Shown here piece by piece: positions 13,926 to 25,520 of a DNA stretch of 64,000 nt; within the stretch, counting starts at the first letter, position 1; each line of letters starts with the position of its first letter. This DNA comes from Gymnorhina tibicen (taxonomy: Eukaryota; Chordata; Aves; Passeriformes; Artamidae). The stretch is from contig VXAZ01003489.1 in assembly GCA_013399875.1 (NCBI GenBank), positions 671,236 through 735,235 on the forward strand. The letters run 5' to 3'. A program made the position numbers and the translations under genes. The notes under the pieces are model-generated. The model was not told the origin of the DNA. It searched no databases and worked only from the letters and a program-made list of their open reading frames with translations.

Positions 13926-16900
13926 TTTTAGGTGAGTAAAATGCCACCAGAGCTCATCAGCAGAGCTCCTGAGGGGTCTGAGGTGTTCCTGAGAGACCAC
14001 AGAGGGTTTGTGCGGGCAGAAAGGAGGAGAGGTGCGTTCTGGTGTCGCCAGTTTAGGCTGCACACTGCTAATGAAAACCATTTGGTGAAAACTTTCTGCA
14101 AAGCTCCTCAGGTGTGAGCCGGGAAATACGAGTCAAGAACTGAAAAAAACGTAAGGCATTGGAAGTGAGGGGAAAAAAGAACCTGTAAGGTGCCAGCTGA
14201 AGGAGGGTTGTGGATGCAGCTCTGACACCAAGCTTGGAAGAGAATGTTCTCCAGCCCAAGGAATCTCCTGCTGCTGCCAAGTGCTGAGAGCTGAGAACCC
14301 CCTGTGTGTGCCACAGCACAGGGGTGGCACTGGTGTGCATGAGCACAGCAGGGGCTGTGCTGGCAAGGAATTAAATGCTGTAAGAGTCTTCACTCAGCAG
14401 AATCTGCTGCTTCTCCACCTCCCAGCTGTTTTCCTCCTTCTCTGTGGGAGTTGCAGGACTGCACAGTCTGGTTTAAAGCATGGTCAAAGTCATTATCTTT
14501 CTATTGTAATTTCTATTTTCTTTTGTGTTCTTTGTGAGGCTTCTGCAAATCCTCCCACTTCTTCTCTGCAGCACTGTAAAAATCACTGATATTTGCCTTT
14601 AAAGATTAACTAATATTTTCTTGAATTTGCATGCAAATACCCACAAACTGAGGAACGCTTCTGTTCAGTGTTGTACATCTGCACTACTACAGGCACTTTT
14701 GCATTATGTCCCACCACACTTTCACCATAATCTTGATTTACCTTACTATCTCATCAAGCTGCAGTTAATAACTATAACAAACCCCTCATGTCCCTGCTTT
14801 CGGTGCACTCCTGATCCTTTATGTGAAATGCCACATTTTGCATATCTACACCAAACTCTCCCGTAGCTGAATTCTGAACCTCAGGGCTTTATGCTGTATA
14901 AAATGTCACTTCAGGCTTGAATACATTCTGATAGAATACAGGGATTTCTCTTCCCAAGTCCCCAAAACACATCCTTTTCCCCAAAAAACCTCCGAAGATT
15001 TCCTGTAAATTACTCCCTTTGTGATCACACATACTCTTTCAACATACAGAAAAACACTTGTTCAAACTAAGAATTAGCTGTCTGCTATTCTCTTCTCTCC
15101 CTGGATCTCAGACCTGTGCACACAAACCACACAGTCCTCTACACTTCTTGAAATGTAACTGATTTTTCTCTGCTCTGGTGCGAGATGTACCAGGAGAATA
15201 ATGCTTCCAAGAAAGCTGGGTGAAACTGCTTTTAAAAGATTTGCTTTCTCAAGGCTGGATCTTCATCTGGTGGATTTATATTTTTTCAAAATTGCTGGCA
15301 CAGAAGATCAGTTTGCTCTGCCATGGTGAATATTGTCTCTTGTATAATTCTCCCGGGAAAAGATACAGGGATAATGAGACTTATTCATGTACATAAAGTA
15401 TATGCAGTTAATATGGAGCCACAATTACAAGAAATTAAACTCTAAGTGCTCCTGCAATAAAAGCACATCTATGAAAGCCTCAGAAAAGGTAGAAAGAGGC
15501 CTCATAAAGGATAAGACATTCACCTAATAATGGGAATAAAGGAGAGCTCTTGGGGTGTGGGAATTGGGATGATCATAAACTAATGCTTGCATGGTTCTGC
15601 CTTAGTCTGTTCCTGCATCCACATATTGTGTCTGTCACTGCAGCACCGAGTGCCTTCAGACATCTTCTGGGACACCTGCAGAGCCTACTGAATTCCCATG
15701 CAAAATAAATTCATAAACTACAGCTAAGTTGAGAGTCTAAAGAACAGGTTTTAAAGCAAATGAAAACCTATAAGAATCATTGGTCAGTCCTTTCTCAGTC
15801 TATGAATTTACCTCGTTACCAGTTTTTCACTCATTCCTATACGCAAACTTGTTAAAAATACTCTTCCTTTGTAGAATAAAGTCGAAGATTTGCCCTCCAT
15901 ATTCCACTTTTGAGTTTGAGAATTCCTAAGCCTAGGACAGGACACCAGATATTTTACATTTGGAGACATCAGTGTGCTTGCCCCGCTTGCACTTAGACTG
16001 TCATACATATAGAGCAGAGAGTGCTGATTTCAATCCTTCGTGTTTATGACTGAATATGAAGTGAATATATCATCAGAGAGGAGATGCTTTTGTGCATGCA
16101 GTACTAATCTGGACCTAATGAGTCTTTACCTGTTTAATTAATCTCAGTCTTATACACCATAATGATACCAACACAGGCTGTGTAGAGGGTCTCCAAACAT
16201 ACCCCCCTCCTCTCAATTATTAAACAAAGACTGGCTTGAATTTGAGTCCATCCTGCAAGAGTTTCACTCTGATGGCAGGACTGAGAACTCTCCGAGTGCA
16301 GAACCGAAGCCACACCCATAACCACACACCTCATCAGAAGGCAGAGCCAATCCTCATCCTCACCCCTCGCTGGCACCCACTCTTTGGAGAGCTGTGGTGC
16401 GTAGGGAGAGGCAGAAATGTTCTTAAAAACTTTACACTTGAAAGAGCAGCACATGGGATTAAATATCAGATTGATCATTGTGCTCTCAGAAACAGCCAGG
16501 AGAAGCCAGATAACTGAAAAACTTCATTTTTCACTCATCTTTTTCCAATCTGTTTTTACTTTGTTGCCTTTTAATGTTTCTTACCATTATGGAAAGTCTG
16601 GGATCACTGCACCATTTTCGTAAGAGAAAACATCAAAATGAATGTTTTACCTTGGAAATTCACTGTGTCCCCCCTGGGACTTCTGTTTCACTACTAAAGG
16701 ATGTTCTTTAAGGTACTAATAAAAGCCAAACAACACAAATGTTTTCTTAATCTAGAACATTTGAAAAAAATATTCAGAGAATGTTTTAACAGAAGCTTCC
16801 AGTTCTACCTTCCCCTGGCTGAACTAAAATCCAGAAGTGATTATCATAATCATAATTTGACACTTCCATCATTTATTAATTAAGAAAGAATAAAGATGGA

Positions 16901-19810
16901 GGGAAAACCCACACATTTTTCATCCGTCCGCGTGTGTTTATTTCTCAATAAGTAATAACCAACCTCCTTGCAAGGTTGTGCATCGAGCACAGCTGCTTGA
17001 ACTTGACTCCAATCAAGCCATAATTGGGGCAAACCATCCTTTTCCAAGTCACTTGCTGTGTCCTAAAAGTGATAAATTATAGAAGGATGGGAAAGCAGAA
17101 CAAAGAGAGGAAGGCTTCAGAAGAAACTGCCAGACACCAGTTCCTGCACATTTCCATCAGAGCAGCTCATGTAGCGCTGATCTGGAATTCAGAGCTAAAT
17201 CTCAGATTTAAAAGAGGTCACATACCACATGACAGATTTCTTGTAGAACAATCTTGATAATTTATTCATCAAGATGGTATCAGCTAGGATATGACAGTGG
17301 GGAAGAGAAGCAGAAACAGACAGGGCAGGATGAGGAAAGACGTGGTAGAATGATAATATCCTGCACAGTTGTCAGAACAAGAGGAGAACGCTACTAATAG
17401 GAGACAAAATTAAAAATGAGAATCAAAAGGAGGTAAAATAATATAGAAAAGGAACCTAATACATAATGTCAGGTCTGCACAATAATTATAGTGTCAAAAA
17501 ACAGGAGTGGAAGCAAAAAGCACTGCAGTTGGGAAAATAATACAAGAGAAAAAGAATAAAGTGAACTATAAAACTGTGACTGAAGGGTACACAGCAATAA
17601 GCACAAAATTAAGGACAGAGCATAACATACATTTAGGACAAAAGCACTTCAGAAAATCTTCAGTAATTCAGAGCCAGGAAAAGGAAAAATGTCGTCATTT
17701 ACATAAAAGCATTGAATGAAATATAAATTGAGAGGAATATGCAGCAAAAATACATTTGCAGGAGCTAAACAAAGATGAAGAATGAAGATAAATAATGAGT
17801 TCTGTATAAATAAGTCATAAATTAATAGAGTTCTATTACAAAACAGGAAACTGAATGACGACTCAGAAATAAACAGAAATAAACCACGGTGTTTTGTTAG
17901 CAGAGAGAAAATTTTTAGGGTCACAAAGAATTAAAGAACTACTAAAAATTAAATATGGCACCATTGTCTGTGGAATAAACAAATTAATTAGAGACAGACA
18001 AAAATGATGGCATTGTAGCTTTGTTTTGTTTCATCTCCCCGATTAATAAATTGGGTAAAATAAATTAGTAAAATAAAGTCTTGTGGCTCTCAAGAACAAC
18101 AGCTCCCCTGCTTACCTTCAGTTGGTCACCACAAGGAGTTCAGCTCCCAGGTAGGCTGAAGATGAGTATGGGGAGCCAGACTGCACAGCTTAATTCCTAG
18201 AGAAATTGCATCAAAATAAATGTGTTAAATGTGACTGTTACCTGCTCGAGTTCTGTATAAGATTAATCTGTTAAATATCTGTTAAATACAGACTGAAAAC
18301 ACCTGAATGGCGTTTGGTTTTCAGGTGGGGAAAAAAAAAAAGGATATAAGTTTGAGAAAAATCTTACAGGATTTTCTCTTCTATTTCTTTTTTATTTTTT
18401 TCCCCTCAGAAATTGGCCACTTACAACAAAGATCCAATCATTTCTGAGTCCCAGGATGGAAATTGATTCTGTTTCTATCAGGGCAGATTTCAACAGCCAT
18501 CGAGAGAAGATGGAAACTAATTCAGCACTCGTTCTTCACGTGGCTCTTGCAGGGCTGTTCCTGGGCTGTGTGTTTGAGCTCATTACACGACTGGATGGTC
18601 TGGGAGGCAGAAAATGAGGAACTTCAGTTCTGGCATAACTGCTGGAAACAGCTGTGCTCTTACCCACCCGCACCAAGCGCTGCAAAACTCTCCTCTGTTG
18701 TGGGCACTCGAATTAGAAAAGTGCTTAATTGAGTTAGCAGGGAAACCAAAGGCTGAGGGAGGGAGGAGAGGTCAGAGTGCTGTCAGCTGAAGTGGCAGCA
18801 CATGCTTTTCCTCCTGGAAGGGAAGATAAAATCCTTCAGTTCTACTTACAAGAAATGTTGGAGTTAAAATTACATAGAAAAAGAGGATAGGTTCAAATGA
18901 AAACTTTTTGGCAGAAGACCAATTAGCAAAGCCCTTCATTAGCAAAAATGTGGTCTCATGTAGTTTTTTTTCCTGAAGTAGCCTGCTCCTTAGCACCACA
19001 TCCACAGGTAAAACTCTGTCAGGTGACTCTAGAGATGCACAGCAAGGAAACAAGGTCGTGACTCCTCAGCAGAGGGTACCAGCATGGAAACCCTGCTTTG
19101 TACAGAGGTGCAATAAATCTTAGGCAGGATTTTAAGATCCTCTGCACAAAGGAATTCCTTCTTGTATTTTCCCTGGCACAGCTGTCCATGCCTGCGTTTG
19201 GCACACCCTTTTATCCTTCCCGCAGCCCCAGAGGCCCTGGGTGAGGAGGGCTGCACTGAGGTCACACGGGGTAAGGGGAGAGCACAGGACACCGCAGCTA
19301 TCAGAACCTCTCATTTCATCAGGCTGCAGGGGAAAAATCACCTTCAGCAGGAGGCAGAGGCTAAAGCACTGTGTCTCCAGACTGCTTGCTTGTATTTTGC
19401 CGTGGTATTAGAAGAAAACATGAAAGAAACAAAGACATTTCTTAGCTGCAGGATTAGGCCGCTGTAATTGCTCAATAGACACTCCTCGGAGACTGCTGGA
19501 GCCAGTGATCTAAATCACTCAGCACACTCGATATTCCTGGGGAATTCCAGTCCAGGTGCTTCCGCACGTTTTGTTATTTGAAGTTTTGTGCTGATAGTGG
19601 TGAGACACTGTAAAGCTGGAGATGAGAGATCAAATCAAAAACTTCTATAAGAAATCAAAACGTTTAAAGCTCTACTGTTTCTAAAAGACGTACCCGAGAA
19701 TTCTCAAATAAAATTAACACATCGGAAGGCGCAGTCCAGCTCTCTGGACAGTGATGTGAGGGACAAGATGGGCAGCCCTGTTTGGACAGCAGGGTTAGAA
19801 ACACACGAGT
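13926..19810. other. Non-coding, AT-rich DNA
   Basis: No supported exon. 17,300-17,960 is strongly purine-rich on the plus strand, so it carries long lysine- or glutamate-rich open frames that are compositional. A poly(A) run is at about 18,331-18,341. 16,236-16,517 is open on both strands but lacks splice context. No mobile element is recognised. Confidence 0.6.
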
Positions 19811-20156
19811 TTGGTTAGCAGTGCACAGATTGTCGGTGTGGGTTTGGTTTGGTTAGCAGTGCACAGATTGTTGGTGTGGGTTTGGTTTGGTTAGCAGTGC
19901 ACAGATTGTCGGTGTGGGTTTGGTTTGGTTAGCAGTGCACAGATTGTCGGTGTGGGTTTGGTTTGGTTAGCAGTGCACAGATTGTCGGTGTGTGTGTGGG
20001 TTTGGTTAGCAGTGCACAGATTGTCGGTGTGGGTTTGGTTTGGTTAGCAGTGCACAGATTGTCGGTGTGGGTTTGGTTTGGTTAGCAGTGCACAGATTGT
20101 CGGTGTGGGTTTGGTTTGGTTTGGTTAGCAGTGCACAGATTGTCGGTGTGAGTTTG
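19811..20156. repeat. Minisatellite, nine units of 38 bp
   Basis: The core ggttagcagtgcacagattg starts at 19,813, 19,851, 19,889, 19,927, 19,965, 20,004, 20,042, 20,080 and 20,123. That gives eight intervals of 38, 38, 38, 38, 39, 38, 38 and 43 bases. Units are nearly identical: unit 2 has a single C-to-T change, unit 5 has an expanded tgtgtgtg, unit 8 has one extra tttgg, and the last unit ends in gagtttgggg. Each complete unit ends in a run of four G blocks (gg-tgt-ggg-ttt-gg-ttt-gg on the plus strand), a two-tier G-quadruplex-type motif. 38 is not a multiple of three, so the open frames here are not a repeat protein. Confidence 0.97.
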
Positions 20157-22077
20157 GGGACCCCGGCAGCTGTGAGAGTTCACTCTGCTGCCTGCGGACA
20201 GCCAAGCTGTTCCTGTGCTGGGGGGCAGAGGAGCCAGGGACACGCTTCAGGCAGCAGGGACCAAGGATTGTGTGGGCAGGCAAAGGAGAAATGTCTGAGC
20301 TTGGACTGTTATTAAAAGTTGCCAGTCCACGTTCTGCCTCTGCCACTGCATCGAGGCTGGCTTTGGTGCAGAAGCAGTCAGGTGCCAAAGTCCTGGCCAA
20401 GCAAACAGCAGGAATAGAAACCTGGTGTTCACAGGGAGAGAAAAAAGGGAGAGAACCAGGCTGCTGGGTGGCTGCACTTCCATCCAGTTAAACCTTTGGG
20501 ACTGCTGCACTGGAATTTCTAGTGGAGTGGAATGGCCTGTTTGGGTTTGGTTGGTCAGCTGGCTGGACAATGCCCAGGTCCACCCGGCAAGGGAGGGCTG
20601 TCCTGGCTTCCCAGTCTCCCAGAGTTTCCTGCCTTGGTGCCAGGAAAATGAAAGCGTATCAGGGCAACGAGCTCCTTGACCTCTCCTGCAAATATCAGCA
20701 ATCATGCATTCTCAACAAAACCGAAACACCTCCCTGTTGGAAATTTGCATTTTCAGTTTAAAAATTCCTCCCCTGCAAACAACTCCAGAAATCCAAATCT
20801 GATTCTGTCAAATCCGCATTTTCTGTTAGAAAATTGCTTCCCTAGGAGCAGCTTCAGTGGGAGTCTCTCTGTTCCAGCTCCATTTCCCAAGCTGGGGCAC
20901 AGTGGGAAGCTGTGACTGAGGAGCACTGCATACACGTACTCACCCAGACATTTCATCTGCATAAAGGACCTAAAATATATCTGGTTTTTTTTCTGAAATT
21001 GAAAAATATTTCATTTGCACTGAAACGAATCATCCTAAACAGCAGTGCAAATCAGTCATCCCGAATAACAGTGCAAAATAAGCTTATTTACTATTACATT
21101 AAGCAACAATTTTGCACCTTGTTGAGTAGGACTCCAGTTTTCATTTTTCCCTGACAGGTTGAAATTATTTTCTGGGTTGATAGACAAGAGCTCGAAAGAA
21201 GCCCTGTAATTTAACTCACCTTTTTGGTTCTCCATTAAATATCCAAAATGTGCATGTTTCTCTAAGCTTGCAGTAACTCACAAGTGCAGCTGTAATGGGT
21301 CTCCTTCATTCTCCTAAAACAATATGATCAGTAGGAAGCAAATAAGTTTACACATACTGGCTTCAAAATCAAAAGGACTGAAGGTTCTTCAAAAGGATCC
21401 AAGATTCCCCAGACTTCTCAACTTTTAGGCCACCTGAAATCTTCTCCTAGGTTTTCAGAATAATCAAACTGCAAGCAAAGGAAGTGACTCTCTGTGCACC
21501 TTTTAGCCATTTTTATCTATAGTTTTATAACACCTTCTCTGCTTCTCTTTTGTAACTGTGAATAGATCCGTGCAAAAGATCACTTGGAGCGTGCTCATAC
21601 AGAAAGACATTTTATTGAATTAACGAGATTATGGGTCTTTGGTGTGGAATGCTTGTAGTAATTAGACTTAGTATAAGAATTCTCCCAGCTGATCAGAGGT
21701 GTGAAAGGCACCCTGTAATTAAGACCTGTATAACACCACACTGCCAGTACTTTTTAGCTGCACTCTCAGACATCCACAGACATCCAGGAGATCACTTTGC
21801 CTCCCTAGCAGACTGGGTCGTGAACACCTTATTGCAAGAAGAGACAGAAATAACTTGTATTTCTTACCAGGAAAAGTACAATTCCAGGCATTTCTTTGCT
21901 TGTGGGGGCCCTATCACCCAATTTAGCAAAGAGAATTGATCCAGAGGTAACACTTTTGGTATCACCACCAAAGAGTCTCTTCATCAGTAAACCCAGAGGA
22001 TAGCTGGCACTTAATTGCTGACAAATCCTTGCTGATTTTTAACTGGAATCTGCACGGAGCCTTATCACTTGTCCCTA
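20157..22077. other. Non-coding DNA right of the minisatellite
   Basis: No supported gene. 20,160-20,680 is GC-rich and open in several frames on both strands without paired splice sites. A degenerate direct repeat of about 26 bp occurs at 21,030-21,081. A good minus-strand donor sequence (gtgagtt) lies near 21,214-21,220, preceded on that strand by a short open stretch but by a poor acceptor. Confidence 0.5.
21030..21081. repeat. Degenerate 26-bp tandem duplication
   Basis: Two adjacent copies start with tcatcc and share the block cagtgcaaa. They differ at several positions. This is a short local duplication; I do not recognise a repeat family. Confidence 0.6.
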
Positions 22078-22409
22078 TGGATGAGCTGCCCTTTGATCAG
22101 CTTTGCACCCTGAAGGGTTGGACACGCAGAGAGGGCACCACGAGCGGGGCAGCCCTGGGCTGTCACCGGGCAGTGACGCCGGCTGTTCTCTGCCGTGGCC
22201 ACCAACGTCACTGCAGGGCTGGCGCCTCTCCCTTTGCAGACCAGTGCTTCAGTTTGGGGAGAAACTTGGGGTTGCCCTACTCGGTGAAAAGAGGAACACA
22301 ATTAAGGGTGGCTGAAATGCACCGATTGCTTTTTGTGCCATCAGTCACTCCTGCGCCGATTTCTGAGACCGCACGGACTCCTTTGAGCTGTGTGAAACCA
22401 AATATTTAA
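22078..22409 (+). CDS. Unidentified 110-codon ORF in a CpG-rich patch
   Basis: An ATG-initiated frame runs 110 codons to a TAA. The underlying DNA (about 22,100-22,290) is clearly richer in GC and CpG than its flanks, which can indicate selection on codons or simply a small CpG island. The N-terminal residues read MDELPFDQLCTLKGW; the middle is rich in Cys, His and Arg, with no zinc-finger spacing that I can recognise, no signal peptide and no membrane segment. The start context has G at +4 but no purine at -3. I see no polyadenylation signal close downstream. High GC alone lowers stop frequency and makes an ORF of this size unremarkable, so this is a weak call. Confidence 0.12.
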
Positions 22410-23643
22410 ACTCTTCCACTAATATTTACAGGCAAAATGTCATTTTTTTTCATGATACTGGTTCAGTTTCACCTATTTTTACGTGTAGCATAAGTACCCC
22501 CAAAGCATAAGATTCCCAGATCTGAGTTCAGCTGTGTAGGTATCAAAATAGAATTCTTTTCTTAGATCTCCAGTTGCTACTGACAGTGAGTCCTTTCAAC
22601 TACAGGCAAGGGTACAGACAGGAGCTCCAAAATAAGCTTTGAGTTTCCTCCTCACGAAGATCTGTGACTTTTAAAACACAGGTGAGAGTTCTGCTCAGTA
22701 GATTGTAATTTTGGCTTGTGAGATACAGAGAGGCAAGCTGTTATGAGGCATCTAAAAAACCATCTGTAAAGACCATGACAGCCAGAAAAGGCAAATTGCC
22801 CTCATTTATGTCAGAATGGTTGGATTAAAATGCCCCAAATTCTATTTTAATAAAGAAACAAGTATTTGGAATTAAAAACAAAACAAACCCCCAAAATCCA
22901 AACAACCAACCAAAAAAACCCAAAAAACCACAACAAAAAAAAGCAAATCCAATAAATCTGTCTCCTTGGCTTCCTTTCGAACACAATAATAGCTATTTTT
23001 TCACAAAGGTATAGTGTTTACTAAGAAATCTGCTCCTAGGGTAAGCTATTATTACTTCAGCAGTCTCCAGGCTCCAAAAGGAATGAAAATAGTTTAAAAA
23101 ATGCAAGGCATCCCTGGAATGGAGAAACAGATGATGAATTTGTGCTACTCACGGCACCTTGGTGGCTGTTTGCTTTCCATCAGCCACCGGAGCTCAGCAG
23201 CCACCTGGAAGCAGGGCCAGGCTGAGGCCAGAGAGGCAAACCTGGGAGTGGGGAACATCTATTATTCATCTGCAGTAATTTGTGGCCTGGCAAGAGCTGA
23301 TGAATCCAATCTGCAGAGTATTTTACAGCGAGTTAAGGAATCTCCGAAGGAAAACCAGTGAAAATATTCGTTCCTGTTCTAGGAATAAGCCAAAGCCCTC
23401 GCTGGAAACCCACCCTCCCTGATAACCTGAGCTCAACAAGCAGCACTCAGCATCTCCCGAAAGGCTGGAAATGGGAACGTTGAAGTCGTGGCAGAGGTCA
23501 GATTGTGCAGGAGAAGCAGCAGAAGAAATGAAAGGCAGAGGCTCTGCTTCACTGCAGGACCTGGAGCATCCTGAAAGGTTTTCCTCAGCCCCAAAAGTGG
23601 GAGGGGGCAGCCCAGGTAAGGTCTGACACAGTCACCAGCTCAC
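22410..23643. other. Non-coding DNA with A/C-rich tract
   Basis: Contains an A/C-rich low-complexity tract at about 22,862-22,945. A possible 58-nt plus-strand exon at 23,558-23,615 lies between gcttcactgcag and a gtaagg donor and is open in at least one frame, but is too short to judge. Nothing else is supported. Confidence 0.5.
22862..22945. repeat. A/C-rich low-complexity tract
   Basis: Imperfect AAAC/AACC-like units with almost no G or T over about 80 bases. It looks like a decayed microsatellite. Confidence 0.8.
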
Positions 23644-23898
23644 CTCCAGCACGGCAAGGTCGTATCCATTGGGGCAGGCTGGGAACAGCAGCACACAGGC
23701 TGCTGCTGTCCTTTACAAAGGCCTGAATTTGAGCTGCAGTTGGGCTCTTGGAGATCCCTTGCACAACCCCTTCCTTTCAGCTGAGCAGCATCTCCAGCAC
23801 AGAAACCTGCCCCTGGTCCCACCAACAGCACCGACACCCAGTGCTCCTGCAGCCTCTGCATCTCCTTCTGGGCCTGTGCCTGCATTCTAAAAATCTGG
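23644..23898 (-). CDS. Candidate internal exon, 255 nt, product unknown
   Basis: Read on the minus strand, a pyrimidine-rich acceptor (accttccttttgtag) precedes 255 nt ending at ctggag followed by a gtgagc donor. Two frames hit stops within the segment; the third is open throughout and enters with one leftover base, leaving two at the end. The first third of the peptide is Gln-rich and helix-like (QAQAQKEMQRLQEHW); the rest is rich in Gly and Cys and is not recognisable. The length is a multiple of three, so inclusion or skipping would preserve frame. No partner exon could be matched by frame nearby. It may be a real coding exon, an exon of a non-coding RNA, or chance in a GC-rich segment. 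Confidence 0.25.
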
Positions 23899-24954
23899 CT
23901 ACAAAAGGAAGGTTTTCCCAACAAATGCGATTCGTGTGCTGGTTTTAATGCACTTGGGAACAGACAGAATTTCTGCTTCATCCAGCGAAGCAGAAAGAAG
24001 CAAACCAATCTCAATTATCTCTTTCTTTTCTGTGCCATAAGGCTAAAAATAGCACAAATACTGTTCATAGTAAAAAATCTACGTTTATTGATTTTGAGAG
24101 TGATGTGATGGTAAGCAAATTTAAAAGTTTTGTTCACAAACACTGACTTGTCAAGTAAAGGAACAAATCTTTTTAAGGAAGAAATTAATCACTCTCATAA
24201 TTGTAAAGTCTAATAAGATAAAAACTCATTTCACTATTACTCTGACTCCTTATTATGAGCTACAATTTATACTATATTACAAATCCTCCTAAAGGTAATA
24301 AATTTGACACTGAAAAAATTAATACAAAATCTAATTACATTTAATTTGATTGAATTAGGATGGATTTTTTTTTTCCTGTAATCTCATTTAATTCCAAACA
24401 TTTGTAAAACACCAAAATTATTAACAAGGCCTAAAAAAACCCCACGTATAAAGTTACAGACTTGGGCACATGTCTACCTTCGTCTCCACCGCAGGAGAGA
24501 TGAGAATGGAAATCTCGTGTTCTGGGCCAAACTCTGCCACAGGCAGCCACGTTCTCCGCTCTGCTGACCTCAGTCTGTGTTCTTGGGATCCACAGTTTTA
24601 AAGGCAGGCAAGAAATAGGGCACAGGGAGGGCAGAGTATTTCTACAAGTCACTATTTCTCTGCAAATGCATGGGAATCTCGCTGCTGTTTCCCTGCAAAT
24701 GAGAAAGGATCTCACTGCACGTCTCATCACATTTACCCTAAAAGAATTCCCAATTCGCTTTTAGGAGCGAAACCTTTTCCTCTCCAGGGAAGGAGCTTTG
24801 TTCTGTCGTGAGCCTGGGTCAGGAGTTCCGCCCATTGCTGATACCCCCGATCCTCACTGATGTGGAATGGGGCAGTCACGCTCTGCACTGCCCAGCTAAG
24901 GAGTTAAATCTTCCATCTGATGGAGAAAATCTGCTTTAAACCAGCTCCTCCTGT
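23899..24954. other. Non-coding DNA
   Basis: AT-rich from 24,000 to 24,430, then moderately GC-rich. No paired splice sites around an open frame, and no recognised repeat. Confidence 0.6.
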
Positions 24955-25520
24955 GTGTTTTTCACAGGGTGTAATTTAAGCGAGCCGAAAACCCCAGGTA
25001 CTCAAACTCGACGCTTTCAACGGGAGGAACTTTTTAAATGCTGCTTTTTTCTCTCGTTTTCAACGCTGTTTTTCCTCTCTTTTCCCAGCAAAGCTGGCTT
25101 TGTAAGCTCTCTGATGATTATTCTCCAAACAGATTCCTCTGAAGAGAAGCGACGCTTCCCTCTCGAAGAGCTCTGCTGGTCACGCCTCTGAACTCCCTTC
25201 GCTCGAGAGCAGAAACTGCGCCAGGGAGAGGAACTTTCCTGGTGCCAGAAACTTCCTGCACAGCTGCCACCCGTGGGATGAGAGGGCACAGATTGTTCCT
25301 TCCCATCACTGACCTCCAGGCAGCTCTTCCAGCTGCCAGTTCCTCGTCCCTCTGGAGGTCTGGGGGTTTTGTTTTGGTCCGAATGAAGAATTGGGTGACG
25401 CATCTCGGACATCTCTGGAGCGTTCTGAGCGCAGCCCTCCCCCTTTCCTCACCTTCCTGCCCATCTCTGTGTGCTGCAGGACTGGCTTTGGAACATCCCC
25501 ACGGCCCAGGAATTAAAAGA
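24955..25520. promoter_or_regulatory. CpG-retaining segment, possible weak CpG island
   Basis: CpG dinucleotides are dense here compared with the rest of the window (about 13 in 25,000-25,240 alone, at roughly 50 percent GC). In vertebrates this means either a methylation-protected regulatory element, a constrained exon, or a young insertion. An ATG-initiated minus-strand frame of 131 codons (25,412 down to 25,017) lies inside it, Arg/Ser/Lys-rich without a recognisable domain. I see no TATA box or clear initiator, so the direction of any transcription is unknown. Confidence 0.3.

Noticed and set aside
19811..20156. Interstitial telomere repeat
   Set aside because: The units contain ggttag but not tandem TTAGGG, and the 38-base period is unrelated to the telomere repeat.
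20040..20315. Repeat-peptide open frame over the minisatellite
   Set aside because: The 38-base unit is not a multiple of three, so the peptide changes frame from unit to unit; it is a by-product of the array.
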